43,223 nt of DNA from Candidatus Nealsoniibacteriota bacterium (lineage in GTDB: Bacteria; Planctomycetota; Planctomycetia; Pirellulales; Thermoguttaceae), in assembly GCA_013202865.1 (NCBI GenBank), contig JABMRB010000858.1:1-43223 (forward strand), given 5' to 3'. Under the pieces are notes generated by a model. The model worked only from the letters and a program-made list of their open reading frames with translations, made no database searches and had not been told where the DNA came from. Positions 8,726-17,347 of the stretch are shown here, piece by piece (position 1 is the first letter of the stretch; the number at the start of each line of letters is the position of its first letter). A program made the translations under genes and the position numbers.

Positions 8726-10011
8726 AGCAATCGACTTGCAGCCGAAGAGGACTGCTCCGCCGAGCCGCGACCGCCGCTGTTGCACCGTACGCCATCACGT
8801 CCGCCGCCTTGGGTTCGCAGGACAAGCCGGCGGCTAGCGATCGGATTACGGTCGGGTTTATCGGCGTGGGCGCCCAAGGGATCGGTCAAAATCTGAAGAT
8901 GTTCCTGGCCCAGCCGGATGCCGAACCAGTCGCCCTGTGCGATGCCGACAGCCGACAGATCGACAAGGCGTTGAAAGCCGCGCGAGAGAAACGCGACGGA
9001 AGCTTCTCTTGCCAGACGACCCAGGACTGGCGTGAGGTCGTTGTTCGGGACGACATCGACGCGGTGATGATCTCCACGACCGATCATTGGCACGTGCCCA
9101 TCTCGTTGGCGGCCATCCGCACGGGCAAGGACGTGATCTGCGAGAAGCCGACCTTCACGCTTCAAGAAGGGCGGGTCTTGGCCGATGCTGTCAAGCGTTA
9201 CGGCACGGTGTTTCAGTTTGCCACGGAGGACCGCTCCTTGCCCATCTATCACCGCATGGCCGAGTTGGTCCGCAACGGCCGGATCGGCAAATTGCAGCGG
9301 ATCCACGCCGGCCTGCCGGCCCGACCACGCGTGCCGGGCGACCCCAAGCCGATTCCCGTGCCGCCGGAGTTGGATTGGCAGATGTGGCTCGGTCCGGCGC
9401 CCGACGCCCCGTTTCGCGACCGCTTGCATCCGGGCCATTGGCGTTGGGTCCACGACTACTCGGCCGGCGTGTTGGCCGATTGGGGCGCCCACCTGTTCGA
9501 CACGGCCCAATGGGCCGCCGACACCGAACGCACCGGGCCGGTCGAAATCGAGGGCACGGGCCAACGGTTCGAAAACGGCTACTACGATGCGTTCCACCAT
9601 TTCGACCTGACCTACACGTACGCCAGCGGCGTCGAGCTACGCGCCACCGCCGGACGCATATTCTTGCGATTCGAAGGGACCGACGGCTGGCTGGGCAACG
9701 ACGGCTGGAACACAAGAATACAGGCCAGTTCCCCCGAGGTTCTCAACAACCCGATCGGCCCTAACGAAACGCACCTGTTCACTTGCCCTCAGGGCGAGCA
9801 TCGCAACTTCCTCGACTGCGTGAAGAGTCGTCGCGACCCGTATTTCCCCGCCGAGATCGGCCACCGTTGTTGCAGCTTGGCCCACCTGGGCAACATTGCC
9901 ATGGAACTCGGCCGTAAGTTACACTGGGATCCCGACACCGAAACATTCCAAAACGACGAAACGGCCAACCGCATGCGAAGCAAAGCCATGCGCGAACCGT
10001 GGAGTTTGTAA
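8722..10011 (+). CDS. Tat-exported Gfo/Idh/MocA oxidoreductase 1
   Basis: A 429-residue NAD(P)-binding oxidoreductase. A Tat-like leader (SRRGLLRRAA, residues 7-17) is followed by the Rossmann motif GVGAQG (48-53) and the family motif CEKP (140-143). The C-terminal half contains GVLADWGAHLFD, the usual D-x-G-x-H signature of the substrate domain. Exported members of this superfamily include GH109-type enzymes that keep a bound NAD and work through a 3-keto sugar; the exact reaction here cannot be assigned. The ATG overlaps the stop of the truncated hydrolase by 4 bp, so translation may be coupled. Its last 24 codons plus 14 bp recur at 12169-12240. Confidence 0.88.
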   Translation: MKQSTCSRRGLLRRAATAAVAPYAITSAALGSQDKPAASDRITVGFIGVGAQGIGQNLKMFLAQPDAEPVALCDADSRQIDKALKAAREKRDGSFSCQTTQDWREVVVRDDIDAVMISTTDHWHVPISLAAIRTGKDVICEKPTFTLQEGRVLADAVKRYGTVFQFATEDRSLPIYHRMAELVRNGRIGKLQRIHAGLPARPRVPGDPKPIPVPPELDWQMWLGPAPDAPFRDRLHPGHWRWVHDYSAGVLADWGAHLFDTAQWAADTERTGPVEIEGTGQRFENGYYDAFHHFDLTYTYASGVELRATAGRIFLRFEGTDGWLGNDGWNTRIQASSPEVLNNPIGPNETHLFTCPQGEHRNFLDCVKSRRDPYFPAEIGHRCCSLAHLGNIAMELGRKLHWDPDTETFQNDETANRMRSKAMREPWSL

Positions 10012-10025
10012 TTACCGTTTAGCGG
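9954..10025 (+). repeat. 72-bp direct repeat, copy 1 (3' end of Gfo 1)
   Basis: Covers the end of Gfo 1, its stop and 14 bp beyond. It matches 12169-12240 with three mismatches; 9970-10025 (56 bp) is identical. The two copies bracket the beta-helix gene. Confidence 0.9.
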
Positions 10026-10056
10026 GCGTGACACTCTTTTGACGAGATGAATAGCG

Positions 10057-12162
10057 ATGAAATGTACAGTTTTTATCCTGGTAAGTCTGTTTCTGCCGGG
10101 TTCTGTCTCGGTAGCACGTGATTTCCACATTTCACCGTCCGGTCGCGATGACAACCCGGGAACGCAGAACAAGCCCTTCGCAACGCTCGAACGTGCCAGG
10201 GACGGGATTCGAAAGCTCAAGGAGGCTCGTGGGCTCCCTGCCGGGGGCGTCACTGTATGGTTACACGGCGGGCGTTACCTTATCGAAAAGCCGTTTAAGC
10301 TTGCAGAAATCGATTCCGGCAAGAAGGGTTTATCCATCGTTTATCGTGCCGCCGGGGGTCAGCACGTCCGCCTTATTGGCGGGCGAGTGCTCAATAGCAG
10401 CGATTTCAAACCGGTTACGGACCAGGCTGTTCTCGATAGAATAATCGAACCGACCGCTCACTCGAAGGTGCTGCAATGCGACCTCAAGGCCTTGGGGATC
10501 AGCGACCTTGGCCAGCGCTGGCCGGATAGATTTCGCGGGCTGCTGAAGACTCCCTCGCTCTTCTGCGACGGACAGACGATGCGTGCGGCGCGTTGGCCCA
10601 ATGAAGGCTGGGCCCATGTGGAAAAGGTCCTCGATCGCGGCTCGCGCCCGCGGCACAAGGAGACGCCCGACAGGCCGGGCAAGGTGCGAATGGAGCAACA
10701 GAGGGTCGCCCGATGGGCCGCTTCGGTCGAGGACGGCGTCTGGCTCAACGGATACTGGGCATTCGACGGGTATGACGAGACGCTGCGTGTAAGCAAGATC
10801 GACGGGCGTGAGATTTCGTTCGTCCAGCCGCACCATTATGGGATCGGCCACGGGCATCCGGGACCGCGGCGATACTTCGCTAGGAATTTGATCGAGGAAC
10901 TCGACGCTCCGGGCGAATACTTCCTAGATACGAAGCGAGCTTTGCTCTACTTCATCCCGCCGGCGCCGATTCAGCAGTGCGAAATCATTCTGACTCAGGC
11001 GTTGGAGCCCTTGTTTCATACGCAGAACGCCTCGTATGTCACGATTCGCGACCTCTCGTTTGAGGCGACCTCTGCTGCAGCAATCCGGATTAGCGGTGGA
11101 CACCACAATCTTATTGCCGGATGCGCGATGAGCAGCATCAACGGCCATCGCGCCATCGAGCTTCTCGACGGAACCAAGAATAAAGTTCTCAGTTGCGATA
11201 TCAGTCAGATCGCAGGCGTCGGAGTCTACTGCCGCGGCGGCGACAGAAGGAGTCTGACGCCGGGTGAACATCTTGTCGAAAACTGCCACATTCATCACTA
11301 CGGCACGGTCCTCGGCGGCGCGGCCGTCGAGCTGCGCGGCGTAGGTAATACGGCCAGGCACAACCTGATTCATCACGGCGGCGGTTCCGTCGCGCTTGGC
11401 GGGAACAACCATCTGGTGCAGCTCAACGAGTTTCACAATATGTGCGACGGCCGTCACGACGGCGGGGCGTTCTACACTTTTCGCGGATGGTCAAACTGTG
11501 GGTCGGTCCTGCGGAATAACTATTTCCACGACATCACCGGGCTGAACGAGCCGGGCAAGGGCCACGGCGTGATGGGCGTGTATCTCGACGGGGCCTCGGG
11601 CTATACCATCGACGGCAACGTCTTCTACAAGGCGGGTACCCGCGCGGCGTTGTTCTCGAATTCCGGCGGGCCGAACATCTTTACCAACAATCTGTTTATC
11701 GACTGCCGCCGCGCCATTCAGCAAAAGGGGATCGAAAGAATCAACGACGCCCTGGCCGCCTCGATCAACGAACAGCGCCGATGGCTAGAAAACATCGGTT
11801 ACCGGCAAGGACCCTGGAAACAGCAGTTCCCGCACCTCGAATCCATGTTCGACGGCTTTCTCGAAAACGGCATGTCGCCGCGCGGAACCGTAATAGCAGA
11901 CAATGTCTTTATCGGCTGCAAGGAAAACCTCAGCCTGCAGCCGTTTCACAATGACCCCGACGAAATCACGCTGGTCAAACAGATAACTACCATCCGCGAC
12001 AACGTGGAAATGGATCAAGCCGAGATCGGCTTCGCTGATGCGATCGACAAGAACTGGCAAATCAAGAAGGATTCGCCCCTTTACAAGAAGTCTCCCGGCT
12101 TCAAGGTGATTCCGTTCGACAAGATAGGACTGTATGATGACGAGTACCGCACGACCCCATAG
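10057..12162 (+). CDS. Secreted right-handed parallel beta-helix protein (GH141-like candidate)
   Basis: 701 residues with a signal peptide (MKCTVFILVSLFLPGSVSVA), then the start typical of secreted carbohydrate-active beta-helix enzymes, FHISPSGRDDNPGT, and KPFATLERARDGIRKLK. From about residue 320 to 560 there are short repeating rungs with stacked His, Asn, Gly and Val residues (ISGGHHNLIAGC, NTARHNLIHHGGGSV, LRNNYFHDITG, GYTIDGNVFYKAG). This layout is that of families such as GH141, whose known members act on fucose- or xylose-containing plant and algal polysaccharides; the assignment is tentative because active-site residues cannot be fixed by eye. It is flanked by a 72-bp direct repeat, as if inserted between two oxidoreductase genes. 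The ATG at 10057 has only a weak ribosome-binding site. Confidence 0.75.
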   Translation: MKCTVFILVSLFLPGSVSVARDFHISPSGRDDNPGTQNKPFATLERARDGIRKLKEARGLPAGGVTVWLHGGRYLIEKPFKLAEIDSGKKGLSIVYRAAGGQHVRLIGGRVLNSSDFKPVTDQAVLDRIIEPTAHSKVLQCDLKALGISDLGQRWPDRFRGLLKTPSLFCDGQTMRAARWPNEGWAHVEKVLDRGSRPRHKETPDRPGKVRMEQQRVARWAASVEDGVWLNGYWAFDGYDETLRVSKIDGREISFVQPHHYGIGHGHPGPRRYFARNLIEELDAPGEYFLDTKRALLYFIPPAPIQQCEIILTQALEPLFHTQNASYVTIRDLSFEATSAAAIRISGGHHNLIAGCAMSSINGHRAIELLDGTKNKVLSCDISQIAGVGVYCRGGDRRSLTPGEHLVENCHIHHYGTVLGGAAVELRGVGNTARHNLIHHGGGSVALGGNNHLVQLNEFHNMCDGRHDGGAFYTFRGWSNCGSVLRNNYFHDITGLNEPGKGHGVMGVYLDGASGYTIDGNVFYKAGTRAALFSNSGGPNIFTNNLFIDCRRAIQQKGIERINDALAASINEQRRWLENIGYRQGPWKQQFPHLESMFDGFLENGMSPRGTVIADNVFIGCKENLSLQPFHNDPDEITLVKQITTIRDNVEMDQAEIGFADAIDKNWQIKKDSPLYKKSPGFKVIPFDKIGLYDDEYRTTP

Positions 12163-12168
12163 CGCCGA

Positions 12169-12240
12169 CGACGAAACCGTCAATCGCATGCGAAGCAAAG
12201 CCATGCGCGAACCGTGGAGTTTGTAATTACCGTTTAGCGG
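12169..12240 (+). pseudogene. Orphan 3' tail of a Gfo/Idh/MocA gene (direct repeat copy 2)
   Basis: Encodes DETVNRMRSKAMREPWSL and a stop codon with no gene body in front of it. The sequence is the tail of Gfo 1 plus 14 bp of flank. Two of the three differences from copy 1 are synonymous and one changes Ala to Val. It is left over from duplication or from exchange of the gene that once preceded the beta-helix gene's present 3' end. Confidence 0.85.
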
Positions 12241-12280
12241 TCGGGCTTGCCCGACGTTTTTTCTGAAGAAGGGAAACGCC

Positions 12281-13687
12281 ATGACACAATACGAGCACGA
12301 TACCGACCGGAGTGCGAAAGAACGAACCGTCACCAGACGCGGCTTTCTCAAAAGCGGGGTCGCTGCGGGGGCGGCGTTCGCATCCCCAACAATCGTTCCC
12401 GGCATGGTCTTTGGTGCCAACGCGCCGAGTAATCGCGTGACGGTGGGCCTGCTCGGCTGCGGGGCGCTGGCCGGTTATTATCATTCGGAGCTTCTGGGCA
12501 AAATGGAGGATGTCCGGGTGGTGGCTGCCTGCGACGCCTTCAAGAGTCGGCGGGAACACCGGGCCGCCGCGTTCAATCAGCTCTACGGCGGCAGTGATAT
12601 CTGCACGCCCCATGCCGACTTTCGCGACGTGCTGGCCCGACCGGATGTCGATGCGGTCGTGATTGCCGCCCACGACAACTGGCACACGCCCATGTCGATT
12701 GCGGCCGTGAGGGCAGGCAAGGATGTCTATTGCCAGAAACCGCTGGCACTGGATCTTACCAGGACGAAGCTCTTGCGCAGAGTGGTCAATCGTTACGGGC
12801 CGGTCTTTCAGTTTGGAACGCAGTATCGGTCGATGGAAAAGTATCGAAAGATGATCGAACTGATCCGCAACGGGTACATCGGCGAGCTGAAGCGAATCGA
12901 TGTTTGGAGCCAGACTCTTCACGCCACTTACGCTTCAAAACAGTATCACGTCAAACCCTACGGCTCGACCAAGGAAGTTCCCGTGCCGAAGGATCTCGAC
13001 TTCGACGCCTGGCAGGGGCCTTCGCCCATGGTCCCCTATACGGTGGACAGGTGCACGCGATGGGGCGGCTTCCATTGCCCCGAGACGTCGCTCGGCTTCA
13101 TCGCCGGCTGCGGTGTTCACCCGCTGGGGATAGCGCAGTGGGGCAACAAAGCGGACCATACCAGCCCGATACGCTACGAGGGGACCGGCAACATTCCCAC
13201 CGAGGGCATTTTTCGGACGCTCGACCGTTGGGACGTCGCATGTGATTATGAAAACGGCGTGAAGATGCGCTTCATGGACTTCCACACGGCCAAGCCGGTC
13301 GTGTCGAGCTACGGCTTTTGGCCTTGGATGGACATGGACGGACTGCTCTTCCATGGGACGGACGGATGGTTTGCCGCGCAGGAGGTGAACGGCTTTTTCA
13401 CAAGCGACGAACGGCTTTGGGATGTGAATCTCAAGCCTGACGAAGAAAGACTGCCGGTAGGCATCGAACACAACCGGAACTTCATCGACTGCGTGAAGTC
13501 GCGACAGGAACCCCTGTGCCCGGTCGAAATGGCCATTCGATGTGACACGATCTGCCATCTGGCCAGGGCCGCCGCATTGCTTGGCAGAGCAATCCAATGG
13601 GATCCCGAGAAGGAAGAGGTCGTGGATGACCCGATCGCCGCGGGGATGCTTTCACTGCCGTACCGCGAGAAATGGAAGGTATGGTAG
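12281..13687 (+). CDS. Tat-exported Gfo/Idh/MocA oxidoreductase 2
   Basis: 468 residues. A twin-arginine leader (TRRGFLKSG, Arg19-Arg20) is followed by the Rossmann strand VTVGLLGCGALAG (53-65) and the motif CQKP (151-154), in which the usual Glu of EKP is Gln. The substrate domain includes GFIAGCGVHPLGIAQW. Preceded by GAAGGGAA eight bases before the ATG. It follows the orphan gene tail and precedes the plus-facing promoter box at 13779, so it probably ends the unit that starts at 8072. Likely a periplasmic NAD-dependent sugar or glycoside oxidoreductase; substrate unknown. Confidence 0.86.
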   Translation: MTQYEHDTDRSAKERTVTRRGFLKSGVAAGAAFASPTIVPGMVFGANAPSNRVTVGLLGCGALAGYYHSELLGKMEDVRVVAACDAFKSRREHRAAAFNQLYGGSDICTPHADFRDVLARPDVDAVVIAAHDNWHTPMSIAAVRAGKDVYCQKPLALDLTRTKLLRRVVNRYGPVFQFGTQYRSMEKYRKMIELIRNGYIGELKRIDVWSQTLHATYASKQYHVKPYGSTKEVPVPKDLDFDAWQGPSPMVPYTVDRCTRWGGFHCPETSLGFIAGCGVHPLGIAQWGNKADHTSPIRYEGTGNIPTEGIFRTLDRWDVACDYENGVKMRFMDFHTAKPVVSSYGFWPWMDMDGLLFHGTDGWFAAQEVNGFFTSDERLWDVNLKPDEERLPVGIEHNRNFIDCVKSRQEPLCPVEMAIRCDTICHLARAAALLGRAIQWDPEKEEVVDDPIAAGMLSLPYREKWKVW

Positions 13688-13778
13688 GCGGTTACGGGTG
13701 ACCGTGAAATCCTGCGCTCACAGAATTTCATCGCATGGGAGGATACTTCGCTCGCCAGCCAGCAGTGACACTCTTCTT

Positions 13779-13848
13779 TCCGGACATAATTCAGTGAGAA
13801 AAAGGACGATTTTCCGGTTTACGGCCGGGAGGGGGTGCCTGGTATGCT
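13779..13848 (+). promoter_or_regulatory. Recurrent promoter box, copy C (faces 13898)
   Basis: The sequence AAAGGACGATTTTCCGGTTT (13801-13820) is preceded by a diverged inner segment beginning CCGGACATAATTC and followed, 23 nt after GGTT, by TATGCT (13843-13848). A single plus-facing copy with no inverted partner. It lies about 50 bp upstream of the first ATG of the NagB-like gene. Confidence 0.55.
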
Positions 13849-13897
13849 GGAGATGATGTGTGGTTGGCAAGAGAGCCGGTAACCCTTTCGGATCGAC

Positions 13898-14800
13898 ATG
13901 GAAGACCGTGACACAACGTTATCCAAGCGCAACGCGCCCGAAGTAGCGGCCCCGCCACGACCCCGCGGGCAGCAACGCGTCGATCGGGCGCACGTGCCCG
14001 CGCCCATGGTCGGCGGCTGCCGGTTCGTCGTCTGTGAAGATTTCGAGACGATGAGCCGCACGGCCGCCGACATGATGGCCGACGAAATTCGGGCAAAGAG
14101 AGATCTGGCCATAAGCCTGGCCACGGGCGATTCGCCGACGCGGTGCTATCAACTCTTGGCGGCACGGCGGGCCGAGGACCCCGAGCTGTTCTCGGAAGTT
14201 CGTTTCGTGAAACTCGACGAATGGGGCGGGCTGCAGCCCAACGACCCGGCCACCTGTGAGTATTATCTGCGAAAGCACATGATCGGTCCGCTTGGGATTC
14301 CCGACGAGCGGTTCATTGCCTTCCATTCAAACCCGCCGGACGACCAGGCCGAATGCGATCGGGTTCGTGGCGAGTTGGAGCGGCTCGGTGTCATCGATCT
14401 CTGCGTGCTCGGACTGGGAATGAACGGGCACTTGGGATTCAACGAACCGGCCGACTCTCTGCGCCAAATCCCTCACGCCGCCGCACTCTCCAAAACCGCG
14501 ATGTCGCATTCGATGCTCGACGACGCCGACCAGCCGCAAGCCGTTCGTTGTGGACTCACGCTCGGCATGGGCAACATCATGCACGCCGGGAAGGTGATGC
14601 TGCTGGTCACCGGCTCCCACAAGAGGCCGGCGATGCGACAGTTTCTTGCCCGACGCATCACCGCGCGGTTTCCCGCGTCGATGCTCTGGATGCACAGGGA
14701 AGTATGGTGTATTTGCGACGCCGATTGCGTCGAAGGGCTCGACGTGTCGTGGACACGCGCCGGTGGCATCGACGAGATGGGCCTTTATCAACTAGACTGA
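13898..14800 (+). CDS. Glucosamine-6-phosphate deaminase-like protein (NagB family)
   Basis: A 300-residue cytoplasmic sugar-phosphate isomerase/deaminase. It carries ATGDSPT (75-81), the phosphate-binding loop; LDEW (106-109), equivalent to the NagB DEY motif; and GMNGHLGFNEP (174-184), the catalytic His loop. The NGH form, rather than the DGH of E. coli NagB, is common in other NagB-type enzymes. The reaction would be glucosamine-6-P to fructose-6-P plus ammonia, which would fit the GH89 gene at 25355; galactosamine-6-P is an alternative. Residues 1-36 exceed normal family length and are Pro/Arg-rich, so translation may begin at the ATG at 14006 (264 residues). Neither start has a clear ribosome-binding site. 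First gene after promoter box C. Confidence 0.85.
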   Translation: MEDRDTTLSKRNAPEVAAPPRPRGQQRVDRAHVPAPMVGGCRFVVCEDFETMSRTAADMMADEIRAKRDLAISLATGDSPTRCYQLLAARRAEDPELFSEVRFVKLDEWGGLQPNDPATCEYYLRKHMIGPLGIPDERFIAFHSNPPDDQAECDRVRGELERLGVIDLCVLGLGMNGHLGFNEPADSLRQIPHAAALSKTAMSHSMLDDADQPQAVRCGLTLGMGNIMHAGKVMLLVTGSHKRPAMRQFLARRITARFPASMLWMHREVWCICDADCVEGLDVSWTRAGGIDEMGLYQLD

Positions 14801-14864
14801 TTTGCCCGTTTCCTTCCAGTTCAGCACGGCCTGCGGCCGCAACCGACGAGAGGATACTCGAAAA

Positions 14865-16220
14865 ATGAGTTTGCAAACTAATCGCCGCCAGTTCCTGAAA
14901 CAAGGCCTGAGCGCGGGGTTGGGTACCGCCATTTTGCCTGCGATCGTTTCGGCAAAGTCGCCGAACGGAAAACTCCAACATGCGTCGATCGGGATCGGCG
15001 GTATGGGAGGGGCGGATTTAGCGCGATTTAGCTCGAACGCGGACTTGGCAATTGTGGCAATCTGCGACATCGATTTGGCACGCTTGGCTGCCGCGGGGAA
15101 GAAGTTTCCCGGCGCCCGCCGATATCAGCACTGGCGCGAACTGCTGGAAACGGAAGGCGACAAGATCGATTCGGTGAACGTCTCCACGCCCGACCACATG
15201 CATGCTCCGATCGCGATGAGTGCCATCAATCGAGGCAAACATGCGTATTGCCAGAAGCCGCTCTCGCACGACGTCTTTGAGGCGCGACAGTTGGCCGCGG
15301 CGGCCGCCAAGGCCGATGTGGTCACGCAGATGGGCATCCAAATCAATGCCAGCGTCGGTTACCGCATGGCCGTCAAGCTGATTCGCGACGGCGCGATCGG
15401 CAAAGTCAAACGGGTATACGCGTGGTCGTGCAAACCGGCCGGAAGATATCGTCCCCTCGGTCCCAGGCCCAGCGGCGAGGACCCGGTGCCTGCGACGTTC
15501 GATTGGGACGCGTGGCTGGGTACGGCGACCGAGCGGCCGCACAAATTGGGCGTCTATTATCCCTCGCTGTGGCGCGGATGGCAGGACTTCGGCGCCGGCT
15601 GGCTCGGCGACATGGGCTGCCACATTATCGACACGCCGTACCAGGCCCTTCGGCTGGGCGCACCGCAATCGGTCACCGCCGAGGTCGACCCCGCGTGGCG
15701 GGGTTCACCCGCGCGTCGGGCGGAAACGTGGCCCGTTTGGCAGATCGTTCGCTACACGTTCCCCGGCAACGAACTGACGGCCCAGTCGACGCTCGAACTG
15801 ACCTGGTCGGACGGCGGCAAGTATCCTCCGGAAGAGGTTCGTCAGCAGATCGACGGCCAAGGGTTTCCCCGAGAGGGGGCCGTGTTGCTCGGCGAGGCCG
15901 GAGCGCTGTTGCTGCCCCACGTGGGCGGGCCCCAATTGTTCCCGGCCGAGAAGTTCAAAGATTATCAGCGTCCCGAGATCGCGCCGCGGAACCATTATGG
16001 GCACTGGGTCGATGCTTGTCGGAACCAGGGCAAGACGGCGGCCGGATTCGATTACGCCGGCCCGTTGACCGAGGTTATCCTGTTGGGAACGGTTGCCCTG
16101 CGTTGTCCTGACAAGGAAATGGCGTGGGATGCCGAGCAGATGAAGATAACCAACGTCCCGGAAGCCAACCAATACATCCGCCGCCGTTACCGCGAGGGCT
16201 GGACCGTGGCAGGATTGTAA
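14865..16220 (+). CDS. Tat-exported Gfo/Idh/MocA oxidoreductase 3
   Basis: 451 residues from the ATG at 14865, preferred over an upstream TTG because GAGAGGA lies upstream and the export signal (NRRQFLKQG) then sits at residues 6-14. Rossmann motif GIGGMGG at 43-49; CQKP at 129-132; conserved GWLGDMGCHIID in the substrate domain. It differs from its neighbours in the inner loop (TWSDGGKYPPEEV) and resembles exported Gfo proteins of planctomycetes and Verrucomicrobia. It follows the NagB-like gene by 64 bp and is likely in the same unit. A periplasmic sugar or glycoside oxidoreductase by family; substrate unknown. Confidence 0.87.
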   Translation: MSLQTNRRQFLKQGLSAGLGTAILPAIVSAKSPNGKLQHASIGIGGMGGADLARFSSNADLAIVAICDIDLARLAAAGKKFPGARRYQHWRELLETEGDKIDSVNVSTPDHMHAPIAMSAINRGKHAYCQKPLSHDVFEARQLAAAAAKADVVTQMGIQINASVGYRMAVKLIRDGAIGKVKRVYAWSCKPAGRYRPLGPRPSGEDPVPATFDWDAWLGTATERPHKLGVYYPSLWRGWQDFGAGWLGDMGCHIIDTPYQALRLGAPQSVTAEVDPAWRGSPARRAETWPVWQIVRYTFPGNELTAQSTLELTWSDGGKYPPEEVRQQIDGQGFPREGAVLLGEAGALLLPHVGGPQLFPAEKFKDYQRPEIAPRNHYGHWVDACRNQGKTAAGFDYAGPLTEVILLGTVALRCPDKEMAWDAEQMKITNVPEANQYIRRRYREGWTVAGL

Positions 16221-16261
16221 TTCACGCGGGCTATCGCTCCGTATCGGAAAGAGAATCCAAC

Positions 16262-16366
16262 ATGGACAGGACCGAGAACAAGAACTCAGGAACGTCACGC
16301 CGCAACTTTCCGAAAACTGGCGCGGTCGCAATAGTACGCCGTTCACCCGGTGATAGGAACCTTGTG
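16262..16366 (+). pseudogene. Orphan Tat leader fragment fused ahead of the isomerase gene
   Basis: An ATG at 16262 with GAAAGAGAA upstream starts a frame containing TSRRNFPKTGAVAI, a Tat leader of the Gfo type (normally RRNFLKTG) with Leu changed to Pro. It then runs in frame into the signal peptide of the following gene. The remainder of the expected oxidoreductase is absent. This is best read as a truncated gene start left at a rearrangement joint, although a leader peptide is possible. Confidence 0.6.
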
Positions 16367-17245
16367 ATGAAAGCACCCCTGCTTACGATACTGAGCGTTT
16401 CGTTGCTCGTGCTGGCTCTCGGCAGCGCCGCGTCCACCGCTGAACCGGCAGCGCCGATGAAACTCGACAACGCTTTCTTCGCATTCGACAACGGCACGGG
16501 AGGTAACGAGTGGCCGCTTGAGGAACAGGCCGCGATGCTCAAGGAGCTCGGCTACGCCGGGATCGGATACTCAGGCCGCACGGGCACGGAGCAGATTCCC
16601 GAGATGCTTGCCGCCTTGGACGCCCACGGCTTGAAGATGTTCAGCACCTACGTCTACGCGGACATCGCGGCCGAGCAGCCCGAGTATAGCCCGAACTTGC
16701 AACGGGCAATCGAACAACTCAAAGGCCGCGATACGGTGATCTGGCTCACCGTTCGGGGTTTGCCGGACAACGGCAAGCACGACGATCGCGCGGTGGTGGC
16801 CGTCCGGCAGGTGGGCCAATGGGCCAAGGCGGCCGGGCTGCGGGTCGCCCTGTATCCACACGTCGGTTTTTACGTGGGCCGATTCGAGGACGCGATGCGC
16901 ATTGCCGACAAGGTGGACATGCCGAACGTCGGCTCGTCATTCAACCTGTGCCATTGGGTCAGTGCCGAGGGAAGACGCGACTACGCCCCGGTACTGAAGC
17001 GAGCGATGCCTCGGCTGATGCTCGTCTCGATCAACGGAACCGACACCGACGACGGAACACGCAAGCTGATCCAGACGCTCGACCAGGGCAAGTATGACGT
17101 GTTCGCCGTGTTGAAAACGCTCCGGACGTTAGGGTACGACGGACCGATCGGCCTGCAATGCTACAACATCAAGGGCGACCGGCGAGAGAACCTCAAACGC
17201 TCCATGGACGCATGGCGTAAGTTCGTCAAGCGAATGGAGCAGTGA
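16367..17245 (+). CDS. Exported sugar phosphate isomerase/epimerase-like TIM barrel
   Basis: 292 residues from the ATG at 16367, which begins a proper signal peptide (MKAPLLTILSVSLLVLALG, cut near STA). A longer in-frame start at 16262 would place a broken Tat leader in front and is less likely. The body is an AP-endonuclease-2/xylose-isomerase-like TIM barrel: WPLEEQAAMLKELGYAGIGY, GLKMFSTYVY, GLRVALYPHVGFY, SSFNLCHWV and GYDGPIGLQCYNI. Related enzymes interconvert keto- and aldo-sugars using a divalent metal; exported versions are frequent next to Gfo/Idh/MocA and DUF1080 genes. It lies between Gfo 3 and Gfo 4 and is inferred to process an oxidised sugar in the periplasm. Confidence 0.82.
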   Translation: MKAPLLTILSVSLLVLALGSAASTAEPAAPMKLDNAFFAFDNGTGGNEWPLEEQAAMLKELGYAGIGYSGRTGTEQIPEMLAALDAHGLKMFSTYVYADIAAEQPEYSPNLQRAIEQLKGRDTVIWLTVRGLPDNGKHDDRAVVAVRQVGQWAKAAGLRVALYPHVGFYVGRFEDAMRIADKVDMPNVGSSFNLCHWVSAEGRRDYAPVLKRAMPRLMLVSINGTDTDDGTRKLIQTLDQGKYDVFAVLKTLRTLGYDGPIGLQCYNIKGDRRENLKRSMDAWRKFVKRMEQ

Positions 17246-17260
17246 CAAGGCGTGCGGAGC

Positions 17261-17289
17261 CGCGGATCGCAAAGGCAATGCGATCCGCG
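17261..17289 (+). terminator. Perfect 11-bp intercistronic hairpin
   Basis: CGCGGATCGCA pairs perfectly with TGCGATCCGCG around the seven-base loop AAGGCAA. No T-run follows, so it may act as an RNA-stabilising or processing stem between the isomerase and Gfo 4 genes rather than as a full terminator. Confidence 0.55.
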
Positions 17290-17347
17290 TGAAGTTATAC
17301 CTGGAGCTTCTCGAGGCACTATTGACACAGACTAAAGGATGAGCGTT

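Noticed and set aside
7838-8785. A 315-codon minus-strand open frame across element A and the GH88/105 gene
   Set aside because: It is antisense to a recognisable hydrolase and oxidoreductase start, has no ribosome-binding site and no coherent domain. Its C-terminal part merely reads through the promoter element.
17326-17347. TTGACA just before Gfo 4 as a -35 box
   Set aside because: It lies too close to the start codon to leave room for a -10 and a leader.
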